Positions 1 through 6,830 of a stretch of 64,000 bases of DNA are shown piece after piece. Each line of letters begins with the position of its first letter. Position 1 is the stretch's first letter. The translations under genes were made by a program, and so were the position numbers. Source of the stretch: Rhizobium sp. Root1203 (GTDB lineage Bacteria > Pseudomonadota > Alphaproteobacteria > Rhizobiales > Rhizobiaceae); the NCBI RefSeq assembly GCF_001424945.1, contig NZ_LMCW01000023.1, positions 69,501 to 133,500 of the forward strand, given 5' to 3'. The notes below the pieces were generated by a model. That model was not told the DNA's origin. It worked only from the letters and a program-made list of their open reading frames with translations, and made no database searches.

Positions 1-912
1 GCGGCCGAGACCGAGATGCAAAGACGGCTGGCGGTTGAGCATAGCTCCGGTGGTCTTTCGGCCATCTATTCCTCTTGGGCTGAGCGATTGACGCGCGGTC
101 GTGCTTTAATCGAGGCTGAACTTGATTTTCCCGACGAGGACGATGTGCCCGGATCTGTCTCTGACCAGGTCTGGGCCGACATGAGCCGCTTGGCCGAGGA
201 AATAGAAGCGCATCTCGGGCAGAGCGCACAGGGCGAGATCATCCGCGACGGTTTCAAGATCGTTATTGCCGGTGAACCTAATGCGGGAAAGTCGAGCCTG
301 ATGAATGCGCTGGTGCGTCGTGACGTGGCAATCGTAACGGAGTTTGCCGGTACGACGCGTGACGTGCTGAGCACCGATCTCAACATCGACGGCTTCCTGG
401 TAAAGTTGTTCGACACTGCTGGCCTCCGGGAGACCAATGAGTTCGTCGAACGCGAGGGTATCCGACGTGCCAGAATTGCTATCGGCGAAGCGGATCTGGT
501 TCTATACTTGGAGGACACGTCATACCAACCGGAAGCCGCGACAGTGCCTGCTGGGGCACTGTGCATCGGCACAAAGTCAGATCTGCCGCGGAAGAGCGCC
601 AGGGAGTACGTTCTTACGGTGTCGACAGAGACCGGCACCGGCCTCGACGAACTCAGAGCGCTGATCTCCGGCCAGTTGAGGGCCAAGGTAAATCCGCAAT
701 CAATGGCAATTCCCACCAGAGCGCGCCATACCGATTCGCTTTCGTTGTGTCTTGACGCGGTCCGATCCGCATTGACAGGTGTCGATCATGGGCTGGACGT
801 GAGGGCCGAGGAACTACGAGTGGCTGCCGATGCTCTTGGCAGGGTGACTGGCCGCGTCGATGTCGAGAACCTGCTTGACGTGATATTCGGCGAGTTCTGC
901 ATCGGCAAATGA
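1..912 (+). CDS. mnmE: tRNA modification GTPase MnmE (5'-truncated by window edge)
   Basis: MnmE works with MnmG to place the (carboxymethyl)aminomethyl group on U34 of certain tRNAs. The frame is open from base 1, so the N-terminal folate-binding domain lies outside the window and 303 codons are visible. The embedded G domain is clear: the P-loop GEPNAGKSS (codons from about base 271), the switch TTRDV, the G3 motif DTAG and the G4-type motif TKSD. The protein ends in FCIGK, the C-terminal CxGK motif whose cysteine is essential in this family. The stop codon overlaps a parS-like 16-mer at 910-925. mnmG follows on the same strand. This gene order, next to parAB, is usual for alphaproteobacteria. 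The identification is secure. Confidence 0.97.
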   Translation, partial: AAETEMQRRLAVEHSSGGLSAIYSSWAERLTRGRALIEAELDFPDEDDVPGSVSDQVWADMSRLAEEIEAHLGQSAQGEIIRDGFKIVIAGEPNAGKSSLMNALVRRDVAIVTEFAGTTRDVLSTDLNIDGFLVKLFDTAGLRETNEFVEREGIRRARIAIGEADLVLYLEDTSYQPEAATVPAGALCIGTKSDLPRKSAREYVLTVSTETGTGLDELRALISGQLRAKVNPQSMAIPTRARHTDSLSLCLDAVRSALTGVDHGLDVRAEELRVAADALGRVTGRVDVENLLDVIFGEFCIGK

Positions 913-925
913 TTCACGTGAAACA
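910..925. promoter_or_regulatory. parS: parS-like centromere site 1
   Basis: The 16-mer TGATTCACGTGAAACA differs from the parS consensus TGTTTCACGTGAAACA at one position (position 3). Its first three bases are the mnmE stop codon. It would be bound by ParB, encoded 3.4 kb downstream. A second copy starts 36 bp further on. Confidence 0.8.
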
Positions 926-945
926 GCGAGCCATCACAATTTGGC

Positions 946-961
946 AGTTTCACGTGAAACA
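946..961. promoter_or_regulatory. parS: parS-like centromere site 2
   Basis: The 16-mer AGTTTCACGTGAAACA differs from the parS palindrome only at its first base. It lies in the mnmE-mnmG gap, 53 bp before the preferred mnmG start, so ParB loading here could also affect mnmG transcription. Confidence 0.85.
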
Positions 962-1014
962 CCTTGACTCCCTATGTCACTTCACTCATCACCATCCGAT
1001 CTCAGGAGCTTGGA

Positions 1015-2877
1015 ATGAACACATCTCGGTTCGATGTCATCGTGATTGGTGGCGGACACGCGGGCTGCGAAGCGGCGGCGGCAGCGGCGCGTCTGGGGGC
1101 AAACACTGCCTTGGTTACGCATCGGAAAGACACGATAGGTGTGATGTCGTGCAATCCAGCCATCGGCGGTCTTGGAAAGGGACATCTCGTTCGCGAGATT
1201 GACGCGCTCGATGGTTTGATGGGTCGCGTCACTGATGCCGGCGGGATCCAATTTCGCATGCTCAATCGCAAAAAGGGCCCCGCTGTGCGTGGACCTAGGA
1301 CCCAGGCCGACCGTAAGCTCTATCGGCTTGCGATGCGCGCCGAGATCGAAGCGATCCCAAATCTAACAATTATTGAAGGTGATGCGTTCGATCTGTCTGT
1401 CGTAGACAACCGAGTTGCGGCTGTTGTCATGAAAGATAGCCGGATTCTACCTTGTGGTTCAGTGGTTCTGACCACCGGAACATTCCTGCGCGGCCTCATC
1501 CATATTGGCGACAAGAAGTTGCCCGCCGGACGCACTGGGGAAGAGCCGTCTGTCGGCCTGTCGCAGACCTTGCTTGGTCTTGGTCTGAAGCTTGGGCGTC
1601 TCAAGACAGGCACTCCTGCCCGATTAAACGGAAAGACGGTCGACTGGGCCAGCGTTGGACGACAAGGCGCCGATGAATCACCGGTCCCCTTTTCTTTCAT
1701 GACCGACAGGATTTCCAATCCGCAAATCGAATGCGGCGTGACTCGAACGACCGATGCGACCCATCGAATCATCGTTGAGAATATTAAGCTATCGGCGATG
1801 TATTCCGGTCAGATCGAGGGCGTGGGACCGCGGTATTGCCCGTCGATTGAAGACAAGCTCGTCAAGTTTGGCGAACGCGACGGACACCAGGTCTTCCTGG
1901 AGCCTGAGGGCCTGGACGACGATACAGTCTATCCAAACGGCATATCAACCTCTTTGCCCGCTGACATACAGGAAGCGTTCATCCATACAATTCCTGGTCT
2001 GGAGCATGTTCAGATTCTGCATCCGGGCTACGCGATCGAGTATGATCACGTCGACCCCCGAGAATTGAATCCGTCCTTGGAAGTGAAGAAGCTGCAGGGG
2101 TTGTTTCTCGCAGGGCAAATCAACGGCACGACCGGCTATGAGGAAGCGGCAGCTCAGGGTCTGGTTGCAGGCATCAATGCGGCGCGCCGCACTGGCGGCA
2201 ATGAAGCCGTTCGTTTCAGCCGCACAGAATCTTATATCGGGGTGATGATCGATGATCTGACGTCACGGGGGGTCGCCGAGCCATATCGAATGTTTACGTC
2301 TCGAGCAGAGTATCGGCTATCGCTTCGCGCCGACAATGCCGATGTCAGGCTAACGCCCCTGGCAATGACGATTGGCCTCGCTTCGGCTCAGCGTTCCGAG
2401 CGGTTCCACCGATATAAACAGGCGCTTGACGCAGGCCGTGCGTTGCTCTCGTCGTTGACGATAACGCCCACCGAGGCGCGAAAGTCGGGATTGAAACTCA
2501 ACCTCGATGGCCACCGCCGGACAGCCTACGATCTCTTGTCCTATCCAGATTTCGCGCTTGATGATCTCAAGAGGATTTGGCCGGAGCTAGGGACGATTGG
2601 CGGGGGTGTCTCGGAAGCCCTGGAGATTGAGGCTAATTATGCGGTGTATATGCAGCGTCAGCAGGCCGATGTTGCCCACATCAAGCGTGACGAGGATCGG
2701 ACGATTCCTGCTGATTTCGATTTCGATCGGCTGGCTGGCCTTTCAAACGAGCTCAAGCACAAGCTGAGTACAATGCGACCTTACGACGTCGCCCAGGCCT
2801 CCAAGGTCGACGGCATGACTCCTGCGGCAATTTCACTGCTTCTGGTTCACCTAAGGCGGGCTGAGGTCGCAGCGTAA
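1015..2877 (+). CDS. mnmG: tRNA uridine-5-carboxymethylaminomethyl modification enzyme MnmG
   Basis: FAD-dependent partner of MnmE in wobble-uridine modification. The N-terminus carries the dinucleotide-binding motif VIGGGHAGCEAA. MnmG signatures follow: CNPAIGGLGKGHL, then GGIQFRMLNRKKGPAVRGPR split over about residues 78-97, and TGTFLRGLIHIG. The Cys-containing C-terminal helical domain is complete, and the 620-residue length is normal. I prefer ATG at 1015: it has AGGAG six bases upstream, and the product then begins MNTSRFDVIVIGGG. The longer frame from TTG at 964 would start just after parS site 2. The gene sits between mnmE and rsmG in the usual origin-proximal order. Confidence 0.96.
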   Translation: MNTSRFDVIVIGGGHAGCEAAAAAARLGANTALVTHRKDTIGVMSCNPAIGGLGKGHLVREIDALDGLMGRVTDAGGIQFRMLNRKKGPAVRGPRTQADRKLYRLAMRAEIEAIPNLTIIEGDAFDLSVVDNRVAAVVMKDSRILPCGSVVLTTGTFLRGLIHIGDKKLPAGRTGEEPSVGLSQTLLGLGLKLGRLKTGTPARLNGKTVDWASVGRQGADESPVPFSFMTDRISNPQIECGVTRTTDATHRIIVENIKLSAMYSGQIEGVGPRYCPSIEDKLVKFGERDGHQVFLEPEGLDDDTVYPNGISTSLPADIQEAFIHTIPGLEHVQILHPGYAIEYDHVDPRELNPSLEVKKLQGLFLAGQINGTTGYEEAAAQGLVAGINAARRTGGNEAVRFSRTESYIGVMIDDLTSRGVAEPYRMFTSRAEYRLSLRADNADVRLTPLAMTIGLASAQRSERFHRYKQALDAGRALLSSLTITPTEARKSGLKLNLDGHRRTAYDLLSYPDFALDDLKRIWPELGTIGGGVSEALEIEANYAVYMQRQQADVAHIKRDEDRTIPADFDFDRLAGLSNELKHKLSTMRPYDVAQASKVDGMTPAAISLLLVHLRRAEVAA

Positions 2878-2912
2878 TTCCATGTTGCAATACACGATTT
2901 GAGAGTCCTCAC

Positions 2913-3530
2913 ATGGATTTGAACGGCCGGCGTGTTTCACGTGAAACACAGGAGCGCCTCGAACAGTTTGTCTCCCTTTTTCAGAAGTGGGCGAAGACGA
3001 TCAATCTCACCGCGCCTTCTACGGTCGCGGACGCTTGGCGGCGGCATGTCGCCGACAGTGCCCAGATATTTCAGCTTCAGCCGGCGCCTGGGAATTGGAT
3101 CGACCTCGGGAGCGGTGGTGGCTTCCCCGGCGTGATCACGGCCATCCTTCTTGCTGAATCGCAAGCTGGATGGGTTCACCTCGTCGAGAGCAATCACAAG
3201 AAGGCTGCTTTTCTGCGCACGGCCTTGAGAGAAACGAACGCTCGCGGTTCTGTGCATCCGGTTCGCATTGAGGATGCACCGGCTGCCATAGAGACAGTCG
3301 ATTTCGTCTCGGCCCGTGCCTTGGCGGAGTTGGAGATGCTATTCAATTTCGTCGAACCCTGGGTGCTTCGGAACGAAAATCTACGCGCGTACTTTCACAA
3401 AGGCCGGGATTATCGTTTCGAAATCGATAAAGCGCGTAGTCGCTGGAATTTCGATCTGTTAGAACATAGAAGCGCTGTCGAGACAGACTCGGTCGTGCTG
3501 GAGATCTTCAACCTCCAGCGTTTGGTTTAA
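2913..3530 (+). CDS. rsmG: 16S rRNA (guanine-527-N7)-methyltransferase RsmG (GidB)
   Basis: SAM-dependent methyltransferase that modifies G527 of 16S rRNA. The SAM-binding loop DLGSGGGFPG is at about residues 65-74. The family motifs FLRTALRETN and DFVSARALAELEML follow. The length, 205 residues, is typical. GAGAG lies seven bases before the ATG. The 5' end of the coding sequence contains a perfect 16-bp parS palindrome (2933-2948), read here as codons for V-S-R-E-T. Thirty-five bases separate it from mnmG, and parA follows 18 bases after the stop, so all may be co-transcribed. Confidence 0.95.
   Translation: MDLNGRRVSRETQERLEQFVSLFQKWAKTINLTAPSTVADAWRRHVADSAQIFQLQPAPGNWIDLGSGGGFPGVITAILLAESQAGWVHLVESNHKKAAFLRTALRETNARGSVHPVRIEDAPAAIETVDFVSARALAELEMLFNFVEPWVLRNENLRAYFHKGRDYRFEIDKARSRWNFDLLEHRSAVETDSVVLEIFNLQRLV
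2933..2948. promoter_or_regulatory. parS: perfect parS site inside rsmG
   Basis: TGTTTCACGTGAAACA is a perfect 16-bp palindrome identical to the consensus ParB-binding site. It lies within the first 12 codons of rsmG, 601 bp upstream of parA. Confidence 0.95.
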
Positions 3531-3548
3531 CAGATCGGTATTGCGACA

Positions 3549-4343
3549 ATGGTTGGTGCACGAAATCGAATTATTACCATTGCAAATCAAAAGGGCGGCG
3601 TTGGTAAGACAACGACAGCGATCAATCTCGCGACTGCCTTGGCTGCCATTGGTGAACGAGTGCTAATTGTCGATCTAGATCCGCAGGGAAATGCTAGTAC
3701 CGGGCTCGGGATCGAGCGCAAGCACCGCAAGCTGTCGTCTTATGATTTGCTAGTCGGTGATCGAGGCATACTGGATGTCGTCCAGGAGACCGCGGTCCCC
3801 AATCTCTTTATCGTCCCGTCAACGATGGACCTACTGGGGATCGAGATGGAGATCGCACATCAAGCGGATCGGGTCTTCAAGCTTAAGAAAGCCCTGGCTC
3901 AAGAGGATGCGTTTCGCTTCTCCTACATCCTTGTCGATTGCCCTCCTTCGTTCAATCTCCTCACGATGAATGCGATGGCTGCGGCACATTCGGTTCTCGT
4001 GCCGCTGCAGTGCGAGTTTTTTGCTCTAGAAGGTCTGAGCCAACTTCTTGAAACGGTCGACCAGGTGCGCCGGAGCGTTAATCCAGGGTTGGATATTCAA
4101 GGCATCGTTTTGACGATGTTCGACGCCAGAAACAATCTGGCGCAACAGGTCGTTAACGATGTTCGAACGCATCTGGGGGAGAAGGTGTATCATACGTTGA
4201 TACCCCGCAATGTCAGGGTCTCCGAGGCGCCGTCATACGGGAAACCGGCGATCCTCTACGATCTGAAATGTGCGGGGAGCCAGGCCTATCTGCAGCTCGC
4301 CTCTGAGGTGATACAGCGCGAACGCCAGCGAGTGGCGGCCTAA
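3549..4343 (+). CDS. parA: chromosome-partitioning ATPase ParA
   Basis: Walker-type ATPase that forms a DNA-bound gradient and pulls ParB-parS complexes during chromosome segregation. The deviant Walker A box KGGVGKTTT is at residues 15-23, followed by the Walker A' motif VDLDPQGNAS and the Walker B motif YILVDCPPS. At 264 residues it is a small chromosomal-type ParA (Soj) without the N-terminal DNA-binding domain of many plasmid ParAs. parB starts 29 bases after the stop. The position beside parS sites and parB confirms the chromosomal role. Confidence 0.97.
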   Translation: MVGARNRIITIANQKGGVGKTTTAINLATALAAIGERVLIVDLDPQGNASTGLGIERKHRKLSSYDLLVGDRGILDVVQETAVPNLFIVPSTMDLLGIEMEIAHQADRVFKLKKALAQEDAFRFSYILVDCPPSFNLLTMNAMAAAHSVLVPLQCEFFALEGLSQLLETVDQVRRSVNPGLDIQGIVLTMFDARNNLAQQVVNDVRTHLGEKVYHTLIPRNVRVSEAPSYGKPAILYDLKCAGSQAYLQLASEVIQRERQRVAA

Positions 4344-4372
4344 GCGTAGATTTGGAAGTATTGGATTTGGCG

Positions 4373-5257
4373 ATGAATGACGATCTCTCGAAAAGAAGAC
4401 TTGGGCGCGGCCTCGCAGCCTTGATTGGCGAGATGGACCAACCGTTGCCGGTTGATTCCGATAGCCGTCCCGTCAGCGCTGACAGGCTTATCCCTATCGA
4501 GTTTATCGCCCGCAATCCGCGCAATCCACGTCGATCCTTTGATGATGCCGAGTTGCACGATCTGGCAAGTTCCATCCGTCAGCACGGCATCGTGCAGCCG
4601 GTCGTGGTGCGGACGCTTGCGGTGGGACAGTATGAAATCATAGCCGGCGAACGACGTTGGAGGGCGGCGCAGCTCGCGGGGTTGGTCGAGATTCCGGTCA
4701 TCGTCCGGGATGTGGACGACAAGACCGCGCTCGAGATTGCTATCGTCGAGAATGTCCAGCGCTCGGATCTCAATGCGCTGGAAGAGGCGCTTGGCTACGA
4801 ACAACTGATTGCCGAATACGGATATACGCAGAACGACCTAGGCGAGATTATCGGCAAGAGCCGGAGCCATGTGGCGAATTCACTCCGCCTTCTGAAGTTG
4901 CCGGAGCCCGTTCGAGACCTGCTTGCAGCCGGCAGCCTGTCCGCGGGACACGCGCGAGCGCTTGTGCCGACCTCGGATCCTGCCACCCTTGCGCGCACGA
5001 TTGTGTCCAAGGGGATGTCCGTTCGGGATGCAGAACGGTTGGCGCAGAATGACATAAAGGCTCAATCAGAACCGAAGCTCGGGGCGCGCCAGCGTGACCA
5101 GAAGGATTCCGATACGGTTGCTCTCGAGCGGACGCTATCGGATACGCTGGGGCTCGACGTGACCATCAGTCACAAAACAACCGGCGGCCAGATCCGGATT
5201 TCTTATAAGTCATTGGAACAACTTGAAGAAATCTGCCGTCTCCTAGAAAGACGGTAG
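4373..5257 (+). CDS. parB: chromosome-partitioning protein ParB
   Basis: parS-binding CTPase clamp that spreads around the centromere and engages ParA. The basic ParA-interacting N-terminus SKRRLGRGLAALIGEM is at residues 6-21. The CTP-binding region includes the box GERRWRAAQLAG. The helix-turn-helix that reads parS follows (NDLGEIIGKSRSHVANSLRL), and a C-terminal dimerisation region closes the protein. I chose ATG 4373, which gives MNDDLSKRR, over an in-frame TTG seven codons upstream that only adds a non-conserved tail. The product is 294 residues. The gene converges on holA with only five bases between the stops. Confidence 0.97.
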   Translation: MNDDLSKRRLGRGLAALIGEMDQPLPVDSDSRPVSADRLIPIEFIARNPRNPRRSFDDAELHDLASSIRQHGIVQPVVVRTLAVGQYEIIAGERRWRAAQLAGLVEIPVIVRDVDDKTALEIAIVENVQRSDLNALEEALGYEQLIAEYGYTQNDLGEIIGKSRSHVANSLRLLKLPEPVRDLLAAGSLSAGHARALVPTSDPATLARTIVSKGMSVRDAERLAQNDIKAQSEPKLGARQRDQKDSDTVALERTLSDTLGLDVTISHKTTGGQIRISYKSLEQLEEICRLLERR

Positions 5258-5262
5258 GATTT

Positions 5263-6297
5263 CTATCGGCGGCCGGATTGCAATGTCGTCGAAAGCAAGG
5301 TTTGGATCGCTATCGTATCTTCCAATGAGGGGCGCCGGCGTGTCTGCAGGATCGCCGACTGCAACCGGTTTGTTTCACGTGCTATTGCCTCGGTAGACCA
5401 AACCCGCAGGGCTTGTTCGATGATGGGCTTTCGCCTGAAATGGAGATGCCGGCCCAACGTCTGCATGACCTGCGTCGCTGGTATACGCTTTTCCTCCATC
5501 TCGGCCTTCATCGCGTCGATGAGTTGGAACTGTTTGAGACAGGCCTGGATGACGAGAAAGATGGCCGTCTTCGACGCTGTGATCTTCTGCATCGCATGAA
5601 GAAAGTTGCCGGTGTTGCCGCTCAGTATTGCATCCACCGCGTCGTCGACAGATATCGCACTCGCGTCGCCGATGATTTCCGCGACATGGCGTTCCTCGAT
5701 CACGTCAAGTCCGCGGCAGTAGAGCGCAAGCTTCTTCAATTCGTTCCGGGAGGCAATTCGGTCGCCGCCGATGAGCTCGACAAGAGCTGCACGCGCTGCG
5801 GGCGCGATCCGCAAGCCGGCGGCCGCGAGTTCCGCATCGACAAGAGCATTGAGCGCGCGTGTGTCGTCCGGATAGCATGGCACTGTAGCAATGCCGCGGG
5901 CGGCCTCAGCGGTTTTCCGGAGAAGCGAACCCTTTTTCAGATCGCCGGCTTCAATGATGAGGAAGGTGTCTTGCAACGTCTTGGCAGACAGAAGCTGGAG
6001 TGAGTCGACAAGGTACTTTTCATTGGCCGCGCCTCTGATCCATATCAATTTTTCGCCGCCGAAGAGGCCCATCGATCCCGCTTCGTCGAGAAGTCGACCT
6101 TGGTCCTTCTGGAGATCGGCAATATCGAGCTTGATCAGGGAGAATGGGTCGCTGAGAGATACGCCGGTTTTTGAAGCGATCAGACCGGCTCGCTCCGATA
6201 CCAGTCCCCTGTCGGGGCCATAAATGACAAAGATGCGATAGTTGCGGGCAGATCTTTCGAGGAAACCATCGAATTCATGCGATTTGATTTCTGCCAC
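5263..6297 (-). CDS. holA: DNA polymerase III delta subunit HolA
   Basis: Clamp-loader delta subunit, which opens the beta sliding clamp. The 344-residue product has the delta layout: an N-terminal Rossmann-like ATPase fold (YRIFVIYGPDRGLVSERAG), the FLIIEAGDLKKGSLLRK segment, and a C-terminal helical collar. The start is probably GTG at 6297, preceded by a GGGAGCGG stretch. lptE lies 11 bases upstream on the same strand, and leuS overlaps lptE, so leuS-lptE-holA form one minus-strand operon. This arrangement also occurs in enterobacteria. Confidence 0.93.
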   Translation of the reverse strand: MAEIKSHEFDGFLERSARNYRIFVIYGPDRGLVSERAGLIASKTGVSLSDPFSLIKLDIADLQKDQGRLLDEAGSMGLFGGEKLIWIRGAANEKYLVDSLQLLSAKTLQDTFLIIEAGDLKKGSLLRKTAEAARGIATVPCYPDDTRALNALVDAELAAAGLRIAPAARAALVELIGGDRIASRNELKKLALYCRGLDVIEERHVAEIIGDASAISVDDAVDAILSGNTGNFLHAMQKITASKTAIFLVIQACLKQFQLIDAMKAEMEEKRIPATQVMQTLGRHLHFRRKPIIEQALRVWSTEAIARETNRLQSAILQTRRRPSLEDTIAIQTLLSTTLQSGRR

Positions 6298-6308
6298 GCA
6301 TCCGCTCC

Positions 6309-6830
6309 CTAGCGGCCGAGCGCCGCTGCAATATCGGCTGCCACGAACTCGGCGGCCTGACGTGCTGCACGATCCTCAGCATCGCGAATGGCACGGAGTT
6401 TCGCAAACTCCTGGTTCGGAAAATCGACCAGGGCCGTAGCTGACTGATTTCCTGCCTTGATCACATGGCCATCTTTGGTCGACTTCAACGTATAGTCTAC
6501 GCTGACAGTCGCTCGACCGGCCCGCGAGGTGTCCGATGAGGCGACGAGGAGTGTGTCGATGACGCTGGAGCTGGCATTGAATTCGACCTTATAGTCGGCT
6601 TTATCCGGCTCACCCGCACCGCGGGAAGCGAGGAATATCAGTCGATTTCGAACCTCCAGCTCGATGCGTGTCGTTGCCTCCGCGAAACTGACGGACGCGA
6701 GCTTCTCCGAAACGCCGGACCCTTCGGAATAAAGCGGGCGCACTTGGCAGGACGCGAGAAAAACCGTGGTTGCGAGCATCGCGGCGATAGCCGTGCCGCG
6801 AGCAAGCTTGGAAGCGATATTAAACGACAA
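6309..6830 (-). CDS. lptE: LPS-assembly lipoprotein LptE
   Basis: Outer-membrane lipoprotein that plugs and chaperones LptD for LPS export. The first 27 residues form a signal peptide ending in a lipobox, FLAS-C, with the lipidated Cys at residue 28. QVRPLYSE follows, a usual LptE sequence in rhizobia. The length is 173 residues. The start is a TTG that overlaps the last 11 bases of leuS, so translation is probably coupled. Position between leuS and holA supports the call, because LptE itself is poorly conserved in sequence. Confidence 0.88.
   Translation of the reverse strand: MSFNIASKLARGTAIAAMLATTVFLASCQVRPLYSEGSGVSEKLASVSFAEATTRIELEVRNRLIFLASRGAGEPDKADYKVEFNASSSVIDTLLVASSDTSRAGRATVSVDYTLKSTKDGHVIKAGNQSATALVDFPNQEFAKLRAIRDAEDRAARQAAEFVAADIAAALGR

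Noticed and set aside
5371..5386. A TGTTTCACGTG half-parS inside holA
   Set aside because: Only the left half matches; overall 12 of 16 bases fit, too weak for a ParB site.
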